From positions 1 to 38,414 of IMG/VR virus record IMGVR_UViG_3300025759_006801: a stretch of 38,414 nucleotides of DNA. One strand, written 5' to 3'. A model generated the notes under the pieces. The model searched no databases. It was not told the origin of the DNA and saw nothing but the letters and a program-made list of their open reading frames with translations. The stretch comes from a virus. Within the stretch, counting starts at the first letter, position 1, and every line of letters begins with the position of its first letter. The translations under genes were made by a program, and so were the position numbers. This document shows, piece by piece, positions 8,903 to 17,881 of this stretch.

Positions 8903-10345
8903 TTACAATCCTTTAAATAATACAAAGTTGTTAGCAGCTTGTGTTACTAAACATCTTTCAGATAGGAAGTTTACTTCCATAGCATCTAAATCAGATGTAA
9001 AAGCTCCACCAGCAGAACCAGTCAACCATGACTTCATACGTCTATCATCTCCTTGAGAAGCTCTGTATCGTACGTGCAAGAATGGACGACGGATATTTGT
9101 TCCTAAGATTTGATCATAAACTGTAGATGTTCCAGCAGGAATTAAAACACCTTCAATTGAAGATGGTCCTGTAAGAGCACCACGAGTTGAAGCATCATTT
9201 AAGTATTTCCAGTCTGTTTTATAGAAATCATAAGATCCTCTACGGAAACCGCTAAATCCAAGATTTAAAGCCATATCTTCAGAGTTTTCAAATAATCCAT
9301 AAGCAGTACCGCCTTGAGCACCTCCAGAGATTGCAGATAGCATGTCATCGAAATCCAAAGCAGTTTGTCTTTGTAAAAATAACATGTTTTCTTCAATAGC
9401 ACCTTGAGTATCTAGGTTTTTAAGAATAGCGTCAAAAGAATCAATTCCAGCAGCAGCAGTAAAACCAGTGTTTACGTTACCTCTTTCTTCGATTGCAGCA
9501 AAAAGACCTTGAGTACCAGCTATGCCAGTAATAGCAGATCCTGTGGCTACTTTTTCACCTTCAACTAATGACATTTCTAGGTAATCTTCAAAACGTAGTC
9601 TTGTTTCAGACTCAGCTTTTAAGTACCATAAATATCCAGATGTTCCATCTTCAGTAGCAACTTCAACCCATCCAATTTGAGCCATATCAGAACCATTTAC
9701 AACGTATTTGTTTCTGATTATGATTGGTGAATTATTATATTGAGTAAACTGAGGATCAACACTAATATATCCATCTGTTTGGTTAGCAGCGTTGTAGTTA
9801 GGTGTAACAGATCCTTTTCCATATTCAGAACCATATACAAATACTTTTACAGTACCAGTTAGTCCTGCAGCAGCTAAAGTAGCAGCAGTGTATGGTAAAG
9901 CTGTAATCTGTCCAACACCAGCTCCACCAGGAACAGTAGTGCTAACATAACATTTTGCTTCGTTTCCAAAGTTATCTAAAACTACAACTGTTGCGCCAAC
10001 AGAAATAACGTTGATTACATCAGCAGGAGTTCCAGTAAAATTGATAACATTGCTAGCTCCATAAGCAGGAGTTAAGTCTTCATAAGCAATATGTAGTCTG
10101 TTTTGCTCAGACCATATAACTTGATCAGATGTCATTGGCATTTCAGCGCCAACCATTCTTAAAAAGCCAGATAACGTACGGTTTCCGTAACGCTCTACTT
10201 CTTGTTCATATACTTCAGGTAGATATTGTTGTGCAAAATCTACGAAGTTAGCGCCTGTTGAATCAGTCCACTGTAAGTAGTTACTGTTAAGCACTTCTTG
10301 TTTTTGAGATGGGATTAAGCTCCCAAATTGAGGTTGTAAACTCAT
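8903..10345 (-). CDS. Major capsid protein (HK97-like fold expected)
   Basis: This 480-aa protein begins MSLQPQFGSLIPSQKQEVLN and continues with YLPEVYEQEVERYGNRTLSG, FLRMVGAEMPMTSDQVIWSE and QNRLHIAYEDL. I recognise these segments from the major capsid proteins of crAss-like and marine Bacteroidota podoviruses. The length suits a capsid subunit, there is a scaffold-like gene immediately upstream, and a strong hairpin follows the stop. Base composition is somewhat richer in G+C than its neighbours, as is common for very highly expressed phage genes. Residues about 105-175 look like a beta-rich insertion domain. It should form the icosahedral shell. The HK97 fold is family knowledge, not something seen directly. 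Confidence 0.88.
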   Translation of the reverse strand: MSLQPQFGSLIPSQKQEVLNSNYLQWTDSTGANFVDFAQQYLPEVYEQEVERYGNRTLSGFLRMVGAEMPMTSDQVIWSEQNRLHIAYEDLTPAYGASNVINFTGTPADVINVISVGATVVVLDNFGNEAKCYVSTTVPGGAGVGQITALPYTAATLAAAGLTGTVKVFVYGSEYGKGSVTPNYNAANQTDGYISVDPQFTQYNNSPIIIRNKYVVNGSDMAQIGWVEVATEDGTSGYLWYLKAESETRLRFEDYLEMSLVEGEKVATGSAITGIAGTQGLFAAIEERGNVNTGFTAAAGIDSFDAILKNLDTQGAIEENMLFLQRQTALDFDDMLSAISGGAQGGTAYGLFENSEDMALNLGFSGFRRGSYDFYKTDWKYLNDASTRGALTGPSSIEGVLIPAGTSTVYDQILGTNIRRPFLHVRYRASQGDDRRMKSWLTGSAGGAFTSDLDAMEVNFLSERCLVTQAANNFVLFKGL

Positions 10346-10361
10346 AATTTTTTAAAGTTTT

Positions 10362-11570
10362 TTAGTTAAATTTTTTTCTTCTTATTTTAAGTTTTGAAGA
10401 ATCAGCACCACTTATAGCTTTAACTTTTAATCCGTTAACAAAAACATTTCCATTAGTACCTTCTTGTCTTGGTTCTGTAGTTATGTTTTTTGACTTAGCA
10501 ACGACATCTTTTACAGCATCGGCTTTGCCTTGTTCATAAAAGTGTTTAGCTATTGTATCTGCGTTTCTAGCAGCATACATGGCTTTGTGGTAACCCTTTG
10601 GATTAATTAGTTCATTATTTTCATTTAAGAACGTCTTAACAAAATCTGTAATGTCTAATTGGTTTTTAACAACATCATTAGGATTTTTAATTCCGTATCT
10701 AAAGTTTTTATCTCCTAAGTTAAAATCGAAACCTTCGAAATTTTCATTAAAAGTATCTTTAGTTACTTTTTCAAAAGCTTGACGCTGTTGAGTTACTTTT
10801 TGTTGATCTTCATTGTATCTATTAAAAAAGTCCATTGCTTTTTGTTGGTCTTCATTAACTGATGATTTCAACTTGATTTCATCATAGTATTTATTTTTCA
10901 AACCTTCTAAAAAGCTTTTGGCTTTTCCAATTTCTTCTTTATATGCTAGTTTCTTTTTTCTAACATCTTTTTCGTCATCTAGTTCTTCATCATATGAAAA
11001 ATTATCTTCTAATAAAAAATTAACTTCTTCATATTCTAAGTGTGGACGAGTATTTCTGTAATATTCTCTGAGTAAAGTGTTGTTGTCTATATTGTCATAA
11101 TTAGCGTTTAATCTAACATAATCCTCTATAGTAGCCCCTGGCATTTCTTCCATAAAAGAAACTAATTTTTCAATGTTTTCAGGTAGTTTTTTTCCTAACA
11201 CCTTTTCATCTCTTATTGCTTCTTTTACTTCTTGTTCAACTTTTTTTGTTTCTTCTTCTACTTTCTGCACTTCTTTAATAGGACTTTCAATGGGCTTTTC
11301 GTCTCCTTGTCCCACTTCTTGCAGTCCCACCTCGGGTCTTTCTTCGCGTAGCACGCTGCTCTCTGTTTCTGATTTTTGAACGGCATTTTCTTCTTGTTTT
11401 ACTTTACTCAAATCAACCTTTACTGGTTCTTCTTTTTTAGCAACAGCTGCAAAATCTATTTTTATTGTTTCTTCTGGAGCTGATAATTTTTTAGGTGTTT
11501 TTCTTTTTTGTTTTAACTTAAAGTCACCTTCCTGTTTAACAGGTTCATTTGTTTTTGTTTCTTCTGACAT
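10362..11570 (-). CDS. Capsid assembly scaffolding protein
   Basis: This 402-aa protein sits between portal and major capsid genes, the usual scaffold position. The first 130 residues are Lys/Glu/Val-rich low complexity (for example KEVQKVEEETKKVEQEVKEA), followed by a long charged, largely helical middle region. The C-terminal part has AKHFYEQGKADAVKDVVAKS, a helix of the kind that binds capsid subunits, and ends in a basic tail (LKIRRKKFN). Composition, helix content and place all fit a scaffolding protein that guides procapsid assembly and is later lost. No protease domain is visible in it. Its leader (minus strand, TAATTATATTATATT before ATG) matches that of the 251-aa gene. Confidence 0.75.
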   Translation of the reverse strand: MSEETKTNEPVKQEGDFKLKQKRKTPKKLSAPEETIKIDFAAVAKKEEPVKVDLSKVKQEENAVQKSETESSVLREERPEVGLQEVGQGDEKPIESPIKEVQKVEEETKKVEQEVKEAIRDEKVLGKKLPENIEKLVSFMEEMPGATIEDYVRLNANYDNIDNNTLLREYYRNTRPHLEYEEVNFLLEDNFSYDEELDDEKDVRKKKLAYKEEIGKAKSFLEGLKNKYYDEIKLKSSVNEDQQKAMDFFNRYNEDQQKVTQQRQAFEKVTKDTFNENFEGFDFNLGDKNFRYGIKNPNDVVKNQLDITDFVKTFLNENNELINPKGYHKAMYAARNADTIAKHFYEQGKADAVKDVVAKSKNITTEPRQEGTNGNVFVNGLKVKAISGADSSKLKIRRKKFN

Positions 11571-11603
11571 AATATAATATAATTAAAAAAATTGATAATT
11601 GTT

Positions 11604-14018
11604 TTATCTAGGATCAAATTGCTCTAATCCAAAACCTCCTAAATTGTCAAATCCTGCTGATTCAAAATCTTGAGGTAGTGTGTTGTTTTGTCTTTGATTT
11701 ATTAGCTTTGACTCTTGAGTTCCTTGCATCTTTATTCTATTGTCTTTTCTATCTTCTATCTCTTGTTCTTTAGTTGTTTCAGCTCTAGATTTTATTTGTG
11801 CAAGCTGCATGTTGTAACTAAACTCTTCAGCCATTAAACCTTTTTTTATTTCTGCTTCTTGAAGCATTTTTTGCATTTCAAGTTGCATTTTAGAAGTTTC
11901 TATTTGTATAGTTGTTTCGGCTAAAGCTTGTTGTTTTTGCATTTCTGCAGTTATAGCAGCTTCTGAAGCTTGAGCGTTAGCCTGCGCTTGAGCCTGAATA
12001 TTAGCTTGTTGATTTGCTTGATCTTGTCTAGCTTTTGCTTTTCTTTTTTGTTTTAACAGAGCGTTTGCTAGTTTTATATTTTTTACTTGTCTAATGTCTA
12101 TGGCATCATCTAAATCTATTCCACCTGACTGTAAAGCTATTTGTATGTTTTGCTCTAATTGAGCTTTAGCTTCTTCGTCTGGTTCTAATTCTAAGAATAT
12201 TCCAAAATCTTGTAGATTTTTTTCTTGCAACTCCTCTAGTGTACCAGTATTGTACGATGATATAGAATCTATTAAAGCAGCTCTAGTTAACGGATATTCT
12301 AAAGCATCAGCTATTCTTAGCGCTATGTTTTCACAAGTTCTTAAAGTTAGATATAAACCACCTTGCATAACATGTCTTAGCGCTGTGTTTGAGTTTGCTG
12401 CAGCTAATTTTTGTAAACCTACAAGCGCATCTTTACTAGGCGTGCTAGCATCAGCCGCTTCATTCAAACCTGTTACGTCGCGTATCATTTGTAAATAATA
12501 CTGATATGTTTGTATTAAACTTTGTATTTTAGCACCACCATTACTAGTTTGAAGTTCTTGAATAGGAACTTTACCTCTATTCAAATCACCATCTTGTGTC
12601 ATAGATCTTCCAACTATAGAACCAGTTTGAAAATACATATTTAAAGCTTCAGAAGCGTTGTAGTTTGTGCCATTACCAAGATCAACCTCAGCTAAACCAT
12701 CTACATCAACAAAAACCCCGTCTGGTACCATTCTAGATAGTACTTGTTGTAGTTTTAAATGAGTAAGTTGTATTATGTCCGCAAAACCTGTTATTCTACT
12801 AACTGTAGACTCTATCATTCCTTTATACATTCTAGGAGCGCATATAGAATAATTCATGTTAACTTTAGTTAGATTTGAATTTGGTCGCGTCATGTTTTCA
12901 GACATTTTCCACTCTAACATCATTTCATGTCCTAATATTTTAGCGCCAGTATATAAAACCTCTATACTTCTACCCACTCTTTCAAAGTTATCGTTTGGTT
13001 GTGGATTAAAAGTATCTGGCTTTTCTAATGCTTTTTCAAGACCTTGATCAGTTTGTTTTATTTTAAATATTTGATTACTGTAAGTTTTGTATTCAAAATA
13101 TAAAACTTGAACTTGATTATACGAATCTTGTTGCGCATAAAAGTTTCTAGTATAATTAGCGTCTCCAGGAAATTTTTCAATTTTTTCTAATTCAGCATCT
13201 GATAAACCAGGAAATTGCTTTTTTAATTCAACTAAACTTATTGATTTAACTTCTCCAGCGTAATATATATCATCAAAATTTGGATCTTCTGTATAAGAAT
13301 AAACTAAATTAGCAGGATCTACGTAGTTAACTGTAACGCCATTAGCCAAATTAAAATCAGTTTTTACAGCTCCTATTCCTATTATAGTTAAATCTTGTAT
13401 TAATCTCTTTTTTATTAAATCATATTTATTATAAGCTAAAACATTTTCAATAGCCTCTTCTTCGGCTATTTCTATTGACTGTTTGTAGCTTAATTGCATG
13501 TGTAAGTCCAACTCCTGTTGAGTTTCAGGCAAATTGTCTGTGTCATTAGTGTTAAAGAAATTCATGCCTGTGGCTTGATTTGTAGCTTCAATTATTTCTT
13601 TAGCATACATATCACGCATTATAGCGTCTGCATATTTTGTTCTTTTCTTTAATGACTCTGGATCTTGAGCAAAAGCTTTAATATCAAATATTTTTTGCGA
13701 CATTCCATTTACTATAATATCAACAAATTTTGGTATTATTGGAACAGGTTTCCAGTCTAAGTTTAAGTAAGATAAATCGCCATTGACAGCTAATTCATCT
13801 TTATATTTTTGAACAGGTTGTTCGCCTCTTGCGTAGAGTCTTAATCTGTGAAAGTTTAACCAACTATTTTGATATCTATTACCTAAACCCCCTCTATCTC
13901 CAGAAAACCACTCTCCTTCAATAGCTCTACCCACGGCGTAACCATAATCATAACTTTGCTTTTCTTCATCAGATACAACCTGACTAGGAAACGAACCTGC
14001 GTAATTAGTGTAAATCAT
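11604..14018 (-). CDS. Portal protein
   Basis: This 804-aa protein directly follows TerL with no gap. Segments such as RAIEGEWFSGDRGGLGNRYQ, NSWLNFHRLRLYARGEQPVQ, LDWKPVPIIPKFVDIIVNGM and the helical DVTGLNEAADASTPSKDALV are typical of the large portals of crAss-like and marine podoviruses. Residues about 640-760 form a long Gln/Ala/Lys-rich coiled coil (KARQDQANQQANIQAQAQAN), probably the extended barrel or crown that reaches into the capsid. The portal is the dodecameric ring at one vertex through which DNA is packaged and to which connector and tail attach. Length is at the upper end for podoviral portals but normal for this group. Confidence 0.88.
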   Translation of the reverse strand: MIYTNYAGSFPSQVVSDEEKQSYDYGYAVGRAIEGEWFSGDRGGLGNRYQNSWLNFHRLRLYARGEQPVQKYKDELAVNGDLSYLNLDWKPVPIIPKFVDIIVNGMSQKIFDIKAFAQDPESLKKRTKYADAIMRDMYAKEIIEATNQATGMNFFNTNDTDNLPETQQELDLHMQLSYKQSIEIAEEEAIENVLAYNKYDLIKKRLIQDLTIIGIGAVKTDFNLANGVTVNYVDPANLVYSYTEDPNFDDIYYAGEVKSISLVELKKQFPGLSDAELEKIEKFPGDANYTRNFYAQQDSYNQVQVLYFEYKTYSNQIFKIKQTDQGLEKALEKPDTFNPQPNDNFERVGRSIEVLYTGAKILGHEMMLEWKMSENMTRPNSNLTKVNMNYSICAPRMYKGMIESTVSRITGFADIIQLTHLKLQQVLSRMVPDGVFVDVDGLAEVDLGNGTNYNASEALNMYFQTGSIVGRSMTQDGDLNRGKVPIQELQTSNGGAKIQSLIQTYQYYLQMIRDVTGLNEAADASTPSKDALVGLQKLAAANSNTALRHVMQGGLYLTLRTCENIALRIADALEYPLTRAALIDSISSYNTGTLEELQEKNLQDFGIFLELEPDEEAKAQLEQNIQIALQSGGIDLDDAIDIRQVKNIKLANALLKQKRKAKARQDQANQQANIQAQAQANAQASEAAITAEMQKQQALAETTIQIETSKMQLEMQKMLQEAEIKKGLMAEEFSYNMQLAQIKSRAETTKEQEIEDRKDNRIKMQGTQESKLINQRQNNTLPQDFESAGFDNLGGFGLEQFDPR

Positions 14019-16229
14019 TTATCTTATTATTTTTGAACTAAATCCTTTATTATCGTATTTTTTAAAACCTAAATTTTTAACTTCTACTTTTCTTTTAAAT
14101 ACAGGTGTATATAGGTTTTTGTTGCAGGCCATTATAGCTAAACCTGAACTTATAGAAGCATCATGCTTTGTTCTATTATTTATATCAAATCTCGACCAAT
14201 CTTCTAATGTTTTTTGAAAATACATATCACCATATTTTTCCCCTAAATTACCAACATAAGTTTCTATATAAGATTCTATAGCTGCGGCGTGGGCTTGTTT
14301 TATGTCTTGGCTAGAATTAGGTATACCACCTATTTCTCTTTCTGTAACTGACAACTTCATATATACTTTATCCGGTCTATTCATAGAGTAACCTCTATAA
14401 CCTCTTCTTTTGAAATGGTATAATAATCTTGGTTTATTATTTTCAGCTAATATTGGCATACCATAAAATATACAAGCCATAAGTACATCTTCAAAAAATA
14501 TTTCAGCTGTTTGAGGTCTAGCTATATATTCTAAAAAAAACATACTATTTGGTGCATCTTCCATTGAAAATTTAGTTAAACCGTGTAGTGAACCGTTTGA
14601 ACCTCTAGAATCTACCGTACCTGATATATCATATGGGTCACAGCCAAAAGCACCAATATGCTCATTTCCTGGATATTTAATACCGTTTTTATTTATTACT
14701 ACGTTTTGTAATCTTACAGGAGGTACCCAAGATATGTTAAATCTTCCATTTTTATTAGGAACAAATAAAACTTTACTGTCTTTAATTCCATTTTGCCATT
14801 GAAAAGATCCTTTGGTAATAAGCAATTCGTTTTTAACGTCTTGATTAAAATCTATTTGCTCATATATTTTTGTTAAATTAAATAAAGACTGTTTTGCCTC
14901 ATCTCTAAAGGCGTGTTGTTCAGTTCTTGGAAACTGTCTATAAAATTCGTTTAAAGCATCTTGATCTTTTTTTAATCCATCAACTTCATTTTGCCAATAC
15001 TCTAATACACCTATTTTTATTTTTTTTCCGTGCGGACCTTGCGTATCTTTATTTGGAGTTTCGAAGACAGGTAAGCCATAAGAATCAATGTAGCCTTCGT
15101 AGTTCCATTCCATAGGTATGAACAAAGAATATAATCCTGAGCGAGTCTCTCCATTGGCGTTTCTTTCTCTGACATCTGAATCATTATATAGTTTTTTAAA
15201 ATTACTACCACCTTTATCTAAAGCATTAGATGTTGATCCCATCATGCATTTACCTATAATTCTTCCACCTAATCTTAAACAAGTTTTTGTAACTCTCCAG
15301 TTATTTAATATGTTATTAGGTTTTTCCCACTTACCACTTTCATCGTGGACAAGTAGTTTTAATTTTTCACCATCATAAGAGTTATCACCAGTATTTTTCC
15401 AATCTATTGTTGTGTCAAGCCCGTCAAGTTCTTGAACTTTTTGGTTTGTTTCAAGTTTTCTTCTTGTGTATTTTGTTGCTGGTACTCTATAGGCAAGCTC
15501 TGTTTTTGGCCTGTCCATACCGTCCTGGATGGGTTTGAAAAAGAACGGGTAGTTGACTGATATTGGTACGACTTTGTCTGTGAACATTTTCTTAGCATCG
15601 GGACCAGATTTGGACAAGATACCATACCGTGCATCTGACGTAATTGTTGCCATATTAACGGTTTCTGCTGAAGACATAAAAGAAAATCCGGAGCGTCTGT
15701 TTTTAAGATAACACATTCCATAACATCGTGAGTCTGCTTTACAAGCTTCCCAGAAAATGTAGAATAATCTATTTGATTCCCTAAAGTCTGGCTGCCCAAC
15801 GTCAATTTTGCTCCACTGCAAGTACATAAAGTGAGTACCAGTAATGTAAGTAGCCACGCTCTTATTATAGAACCAAAAGCCTTGTTCTCTTTTATTAAAT
15901 TCATTATCAATGTAATCATACCATTTTTCTTTAAAATCTAAAGGATATTGCTCCCAATCAAAAACTGATTTTATTTTTTTTAATTCTTTTGGATATTCAG
16001 TATATTCCCACGTGTTAGAATCAAAAGAATAAACATTGTTTGATTTAGGTAAAGCAATTTTTAGATTTTGTATTTCATATATTTCTCCAACAGTACCGTC
16101 TTTACTTATAACTACGACATCGTGTTCATCATTATAACCATACTCCCATTTTTTATACCTATTCATTCTTTTGAGAACTTTAGGTTTAATATGGTCTTTT
16201 AAAACTTTATACAAACTTTGCTCGTGCAT
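14019..16229 (-). CDS. terL: Terminase large subunit (packaging ATPase and nuclease)
   Basis: This 736-aa protein carries both halves of a TerL. The ATPase has a Walker A-like CYLKNRRSGFSFMSSAE near residue 180, a Walker B-like LLVHDESGKWE near residue 295 and a coupling motif GKCMMGSTSN near 335. The RNase H-type nuclease has acidic residues in GCDPYD (about 530), LAENNK (about 594) and KHDASISSGLA (about 690). It drives DNA into the procapsid through the portal, whose gene follows immediately. Its start overlaps the stop of the small gene upstream by one base (TAATG). Bases 15481-15840, coding for the Walker A region, are clearly richer in G+C than the rest of the gene. Confidence 0.93.
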   Translation of the reverse strand: MHEQSLYKVLKDHIKPKVLKRMNRYKKWEYGYNDEHDVVVISKDGTVGEIYEIQNLKIALPKSNNVYSFDSNTWEYTEYPKELKKIKSVFDWEQYPLDFKEKWYDYIDNEFNKREQGFWFYNKSVATYITGTHFMYLQWSKIDVGQPDFRESNRLFYIFWEACKADSRCYGMCYLKNRRSGFSFMSSAETVNMATITSDARYGILSKSGPDAKKMFTDKVVPISVNYPFFFKPIQDGMDRPKTELAYRVPATKYTRRKLETNQKVQELDGLDTTIDWKNTGDNSYDGEKLKLLVHDESGKWEKPNNILNNWRVTKTCLRLGGRIIGKCMMGSTSNALDKGGSNFKKLYNDSDVRERNANGETRSGLYSLFIPMEWNYEGYIDSYGLPVFETPNKDTQGPHGKKIKIGVLEYWQNEVDGLKKDQDALNEFYRQFPRTEQHAFRDEAKQSLFNLTKIYEQIDFNQDVKNELLITKGSFQWQNGIKDSKVLFVPNKNGRFNISWVPPVRLQNVVINKNGIKYPGNEHIGAFGCDPYDISGTVDSRGSNGSLHGLTKFSMEDAPNSMFFLEYIARPQTAEIFFEDVLMACIFYGMPILAENNKPRLLYHFKRRGYRGYSMNRPDKVYMKLSVTEREIGGIPNSSQDIKQAHAAAIESYIETYVGNLGEKYGDMYFQKTLEDWSRFDINNRTKHDASISSGLAIMACNKNLYTPVFKRKVEVKNLGFKKYDNKGFSSKIIR

Positions 16230-16504
16230 TACTTAGCTCTTCCTTCTGCAAAACCACTAAAAGATTTTTCTTCTTTTATTTCTTTTGGTTTTTCGTTTAA
16301 CAAGTTTTCTTCTTCTTCAATGCGACTTAAAATTTCAAAAGCATCAAATATAGCTAATTTTTTAGTTGCAGCCGCGTTTTTTAAACGATCAGCAGATATA
16401 TCATCATCTGAATCAACAATAGCTTCTTTAGCTACTTTTATTAATTCTTCAACTGCTTTTTGACCAGCTTGGATTATATTCTTCTTCGTCTCCTTTGTAT
16501 TCAT
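16229..16504 (-). CDS. Putative terminase small subunit or packaging accessory protein
   Basis: This 91-aa acidic, helical protein lies immediately before terL, the usual place of the small terminase subunit, and its stop overlaps the terL start. It reads KKNIIQAGQKAVEELIKVAK, then DSDDDISADRLKNAAATKK and a Glu-rich C-terminus. I have seen this type next to TerL in marine phages, but no helix-turn-helix is obvious, so the small-terminase call rests on position. Its start lies 56 bases inside the end of the upstream gene; there is no later Met in the frame, so the overlap seems real and may couple translation. Confidence 0.5.
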   Translation of the reverse strand: MNTKETKKNIIQAGQKAVEELIKVAKEAIVDSDDDISADRLKNAAATKKLAIFDAFEILSRIEEEENLLNEKPKEIKEEKSFSGFAEGRAK

Positions 16505-17054
16505 ATTTAATTACAATATCATTTGATTTCATGCAGTATAGTCTTTTATTTTCAACTAAAAACTCCCATTCACCGTCCGGTTTATAACCAACAAGGTCTC
16601 CTTCGTTTATTTCTAGCGATTCTAAGGACTTATTTCCGTATTTTAATATACCAATAAGCTTTCGCTCTTTATCAGTTACTAGATGGTTATTATTTTTTAT
16701 TGGTTGTATAAAACATCTTTCACCAAAAGAGTTGTAACCACTTTTATTTTTGTATAAATAAATTTGGTCTATTGAGCAGAAATATAAATCATCTTTAAAG
16801 TAAGATCTTGATTTTTTCTTTTTGCCTTTCATGTCGTAAAATGTTCTAAAAACATTTTGATGAACAATAACTGTGTCACCTTTTTTTATTGGCGTTTTAA
16901 AAGCTTTAGGTGTTTCTATTACTTCTGCAAACCTGTTCACAAACTTCCAACTTTCAATTTTACTATTTAATATTAACTTTTTTTTGTCAATATTAATTTC
17001 ATTATTGTAAGTTTCACCTATAGGTTTTACAATAAAATCATACAGACTTTTCAT
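16449..17054 (-). CDS. Small conserved protein, possibly two GroES-like barrels in tandem
   Basis: This 201-aa protein reads as two similar halves. The first has SLYDFIVKPIGETY, FAEVIETPKAF, IKKGDTVIVHQNVF and FCSIDQIYLY. The second has RCFIQPIKN, KLIGILKYGN, INEGDLVGYKPDGEWEF and MKSNDIVIKYEY. Each follows the GroES-type order: a conserved strand ending in P, a strand with V/I, a KxGD turn, then a final (S)xDI(V/I) strand. In GroES the last parts are like VKVGDIV and SESDIL. The resemblance is my own reading, so a tandem GroES-like fold is an inference. It stands in a row of tiny genes before the terminase genes; the reading frame overlaps the upstream stop by one base. Confidence 0.5.
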   Translation of the reverse strand: MKSLYDFIVKPIGETYNNEINIDKKKLILNSKIESWKFVNRFAEVIETPKAFKTPIKKGDTVIVHQNVFRTFYDMKGKKKKSRSYFKDDLYFCSIDQIYLYKNKSGYNSFGERCFIQPIKNNNHLVTDKERKLIGILKYGNKSLESLEINEGDLVGYKPDGEWEFLVENKRLYCMKSNDIVIKYEYKGDEEEYNPSWSKSS

Positions 17055-17281
17055 TAGTATTCTAAATCATACTCAACTGATATAGCCATGTTAGAATTAA
17101 ATTTCTTCCATGGCAATACCTCGTTGTTCTTTTTTATGTGTATGTTGTAAGAATTATCAAATTCATCTAATAATATATGTGATATCTCGTGACCACCATA
17201 AACTATTTGACCAACAGAATAATGCATTGCGTCATTTTTATAATCAGAACCAATGCTTATTTTTCTTATATTACTCGTCAT
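17054..17281 (-). CDS. Small conserved phage protein of unknown function
   Basis: This 75-aa protein reads IRKISIGSDYKNDAMHYSVG then GQIVYGGHEISHILLDEFD, NSYNIHIKKNNEVLPWKKFN and VEYDLEY. I recognise it as a small conserved family in phages of Bacteroidota, without known function. The pattern of short beta strands and a central turn suggests a compact barrel. The HEISH string has the HExxH spacing, but it lies on a predicted strand in a 75-aa protein, so I do not call it a metalloprotease. It overlaps its neighbours by 11 and 1 bases, so translation is probably coupled. Confidence 0.55.
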   Translation of the reverse strand: MTSNIRKISIGSDYKNDAMHYSVGQIVYGGHEISHILLDEFDNSYNIHIKKNNEVLPWKKFNSNMAISVEYDLEY

Positions 17282-17522
17282 TTTCTTTTTCTATTGGTGT
17301 TATAACGCCTGTCGATAAATCTATATTAATAGAACCATATTCATTTTCTAGTTCTTTTTTAGTAGATTCAATTTCATCACTGAGTATTTTTACTCTAGAA
17401 TGTAAATTCATTTTTTGAACATCTAAAATACCTAAACTTTTAAGCATTTCACCTATATCAGATTGCTGCTTATTTAGTAATTCTAATTGTTCTTTTTTGA
17501 GTTTTTTAACTTTTTTAGCCAT
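17271..17522 (-). CDS. Small coiled-coil phage protein
   Basis: This 83-aa protein is Lys/Glu-rich and helical for residues 1-62 (VKKLKKEQLELLNKQQSDIG, RVKILSDEIESTKKELENEY), then ends in a short strand-rich tail (GSINIDLSTGVITPIEKEND). This layout, coiled coil followed by a (G)SINxxTGxxT tail, occurs in many marine phages just before the terminase genes; the function is unknown. It has its own A/T-rich leader downstream of a hairpin, so a new transcript or processed message may start here. Confidence 0.6.
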   Translation of the reverse strand: MAKKVKKLKKEQLELLNKQQSDIGEMLKSLGILDVQKMNLHSRVKILSDEIESTKKELENEYGSINIDLSTGVITPIEKENDE

Positions 17523-17548
17523 AATTTGATTTAATTTAATTTAAAAAT

Positions 17549-17565
17549 GTATAGATTTTCTATAC
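17549..17565 (-). terminator. Terminator-like hairpin after the 103-aa structural gene
   Basis: GTATAG (17549-17554) and CTATAC (17560-17565) pair perfectly around a 5-base loop. On the minus strand the hairpin follows the stop of the 103-aa gene within two bases and is followed by ATTTTTAAATT, a short U-rich tract. It is A/T-rich and therefore weak. Confidence 0.5.
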
Positions 17566-17566
17566 T

Positions 17567-17878
17567 TTATTTTCCTGCTACAAGATCGGTTGCCGTAGTA
17601 GCGTTAGACAAGACGTAATCAACAACCACAGGAAACCACTCTCCTTGCGGTACATTTTTAAACGTAATTGCTTGAGCTAAACCAGGTAAACCAGAACCAC
17701 TAGATCCAACAGATCCAGCGGGAATTACTTGAAGGTCTTTATTAGTTCCAGTGCTCGTTCCTACATATATAATTGATCCATTTAATGAATTTGCCGCGGT
17801 TAAAGAAGCTGCAGCAACTGGTGTTACAGTTTTTATGTCGTTAGTTATAAAATCAGGTTGATTTCCGTATTGTCCCAT
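17567..17878 (-). CDS. Small conserved virion-associated protein (marine phage family)
   Basis: This 103-aa protein begins MGQYGNQPDFITNDIKTVTP and continues AAASLTAANSLNGSIIYVGT, FKNVPQGEWFPVVVDYVLS. I recognise it as a family very common in marine phages, including cyanophages, usually listed as a hypothetical structural protein. Beta-rich, Ala/Thr/Gly-rich composition and absence of Cys fit a capsid- or tail-exposed protein. It lies between the holin gene and the terminase region and is closed by a hairpin just after its stop. Precise role unknown. Confidence 0.65.
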   Translation of the reverse strand: MGQYGNQPDFITNDIKTVTPVAAASLTAANSLNGSIIYVGTSTGTNKDLQVIPAGSVGSSGSGLPGLAQAITFKNVPQGEWFPVVVDYVLSNATTATDLVAGK

Positions 17879-17881
17879 TAT

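Noticed and set aside
15404-15919. Open frame of 171 codons on the minus strand inside terL.
   Set aside because: It is a shadow of terL in another frame, kept open by the locally higher G+C content; its protein is of low complexity and unlike any phage protein.
17165-17200. HExxH-like string (HEISH) in the 75-aa protein as a metallopeptidase.
   Set aside because: The protein is too small, the string lies in a strand-like region and no third ligand is apparent.
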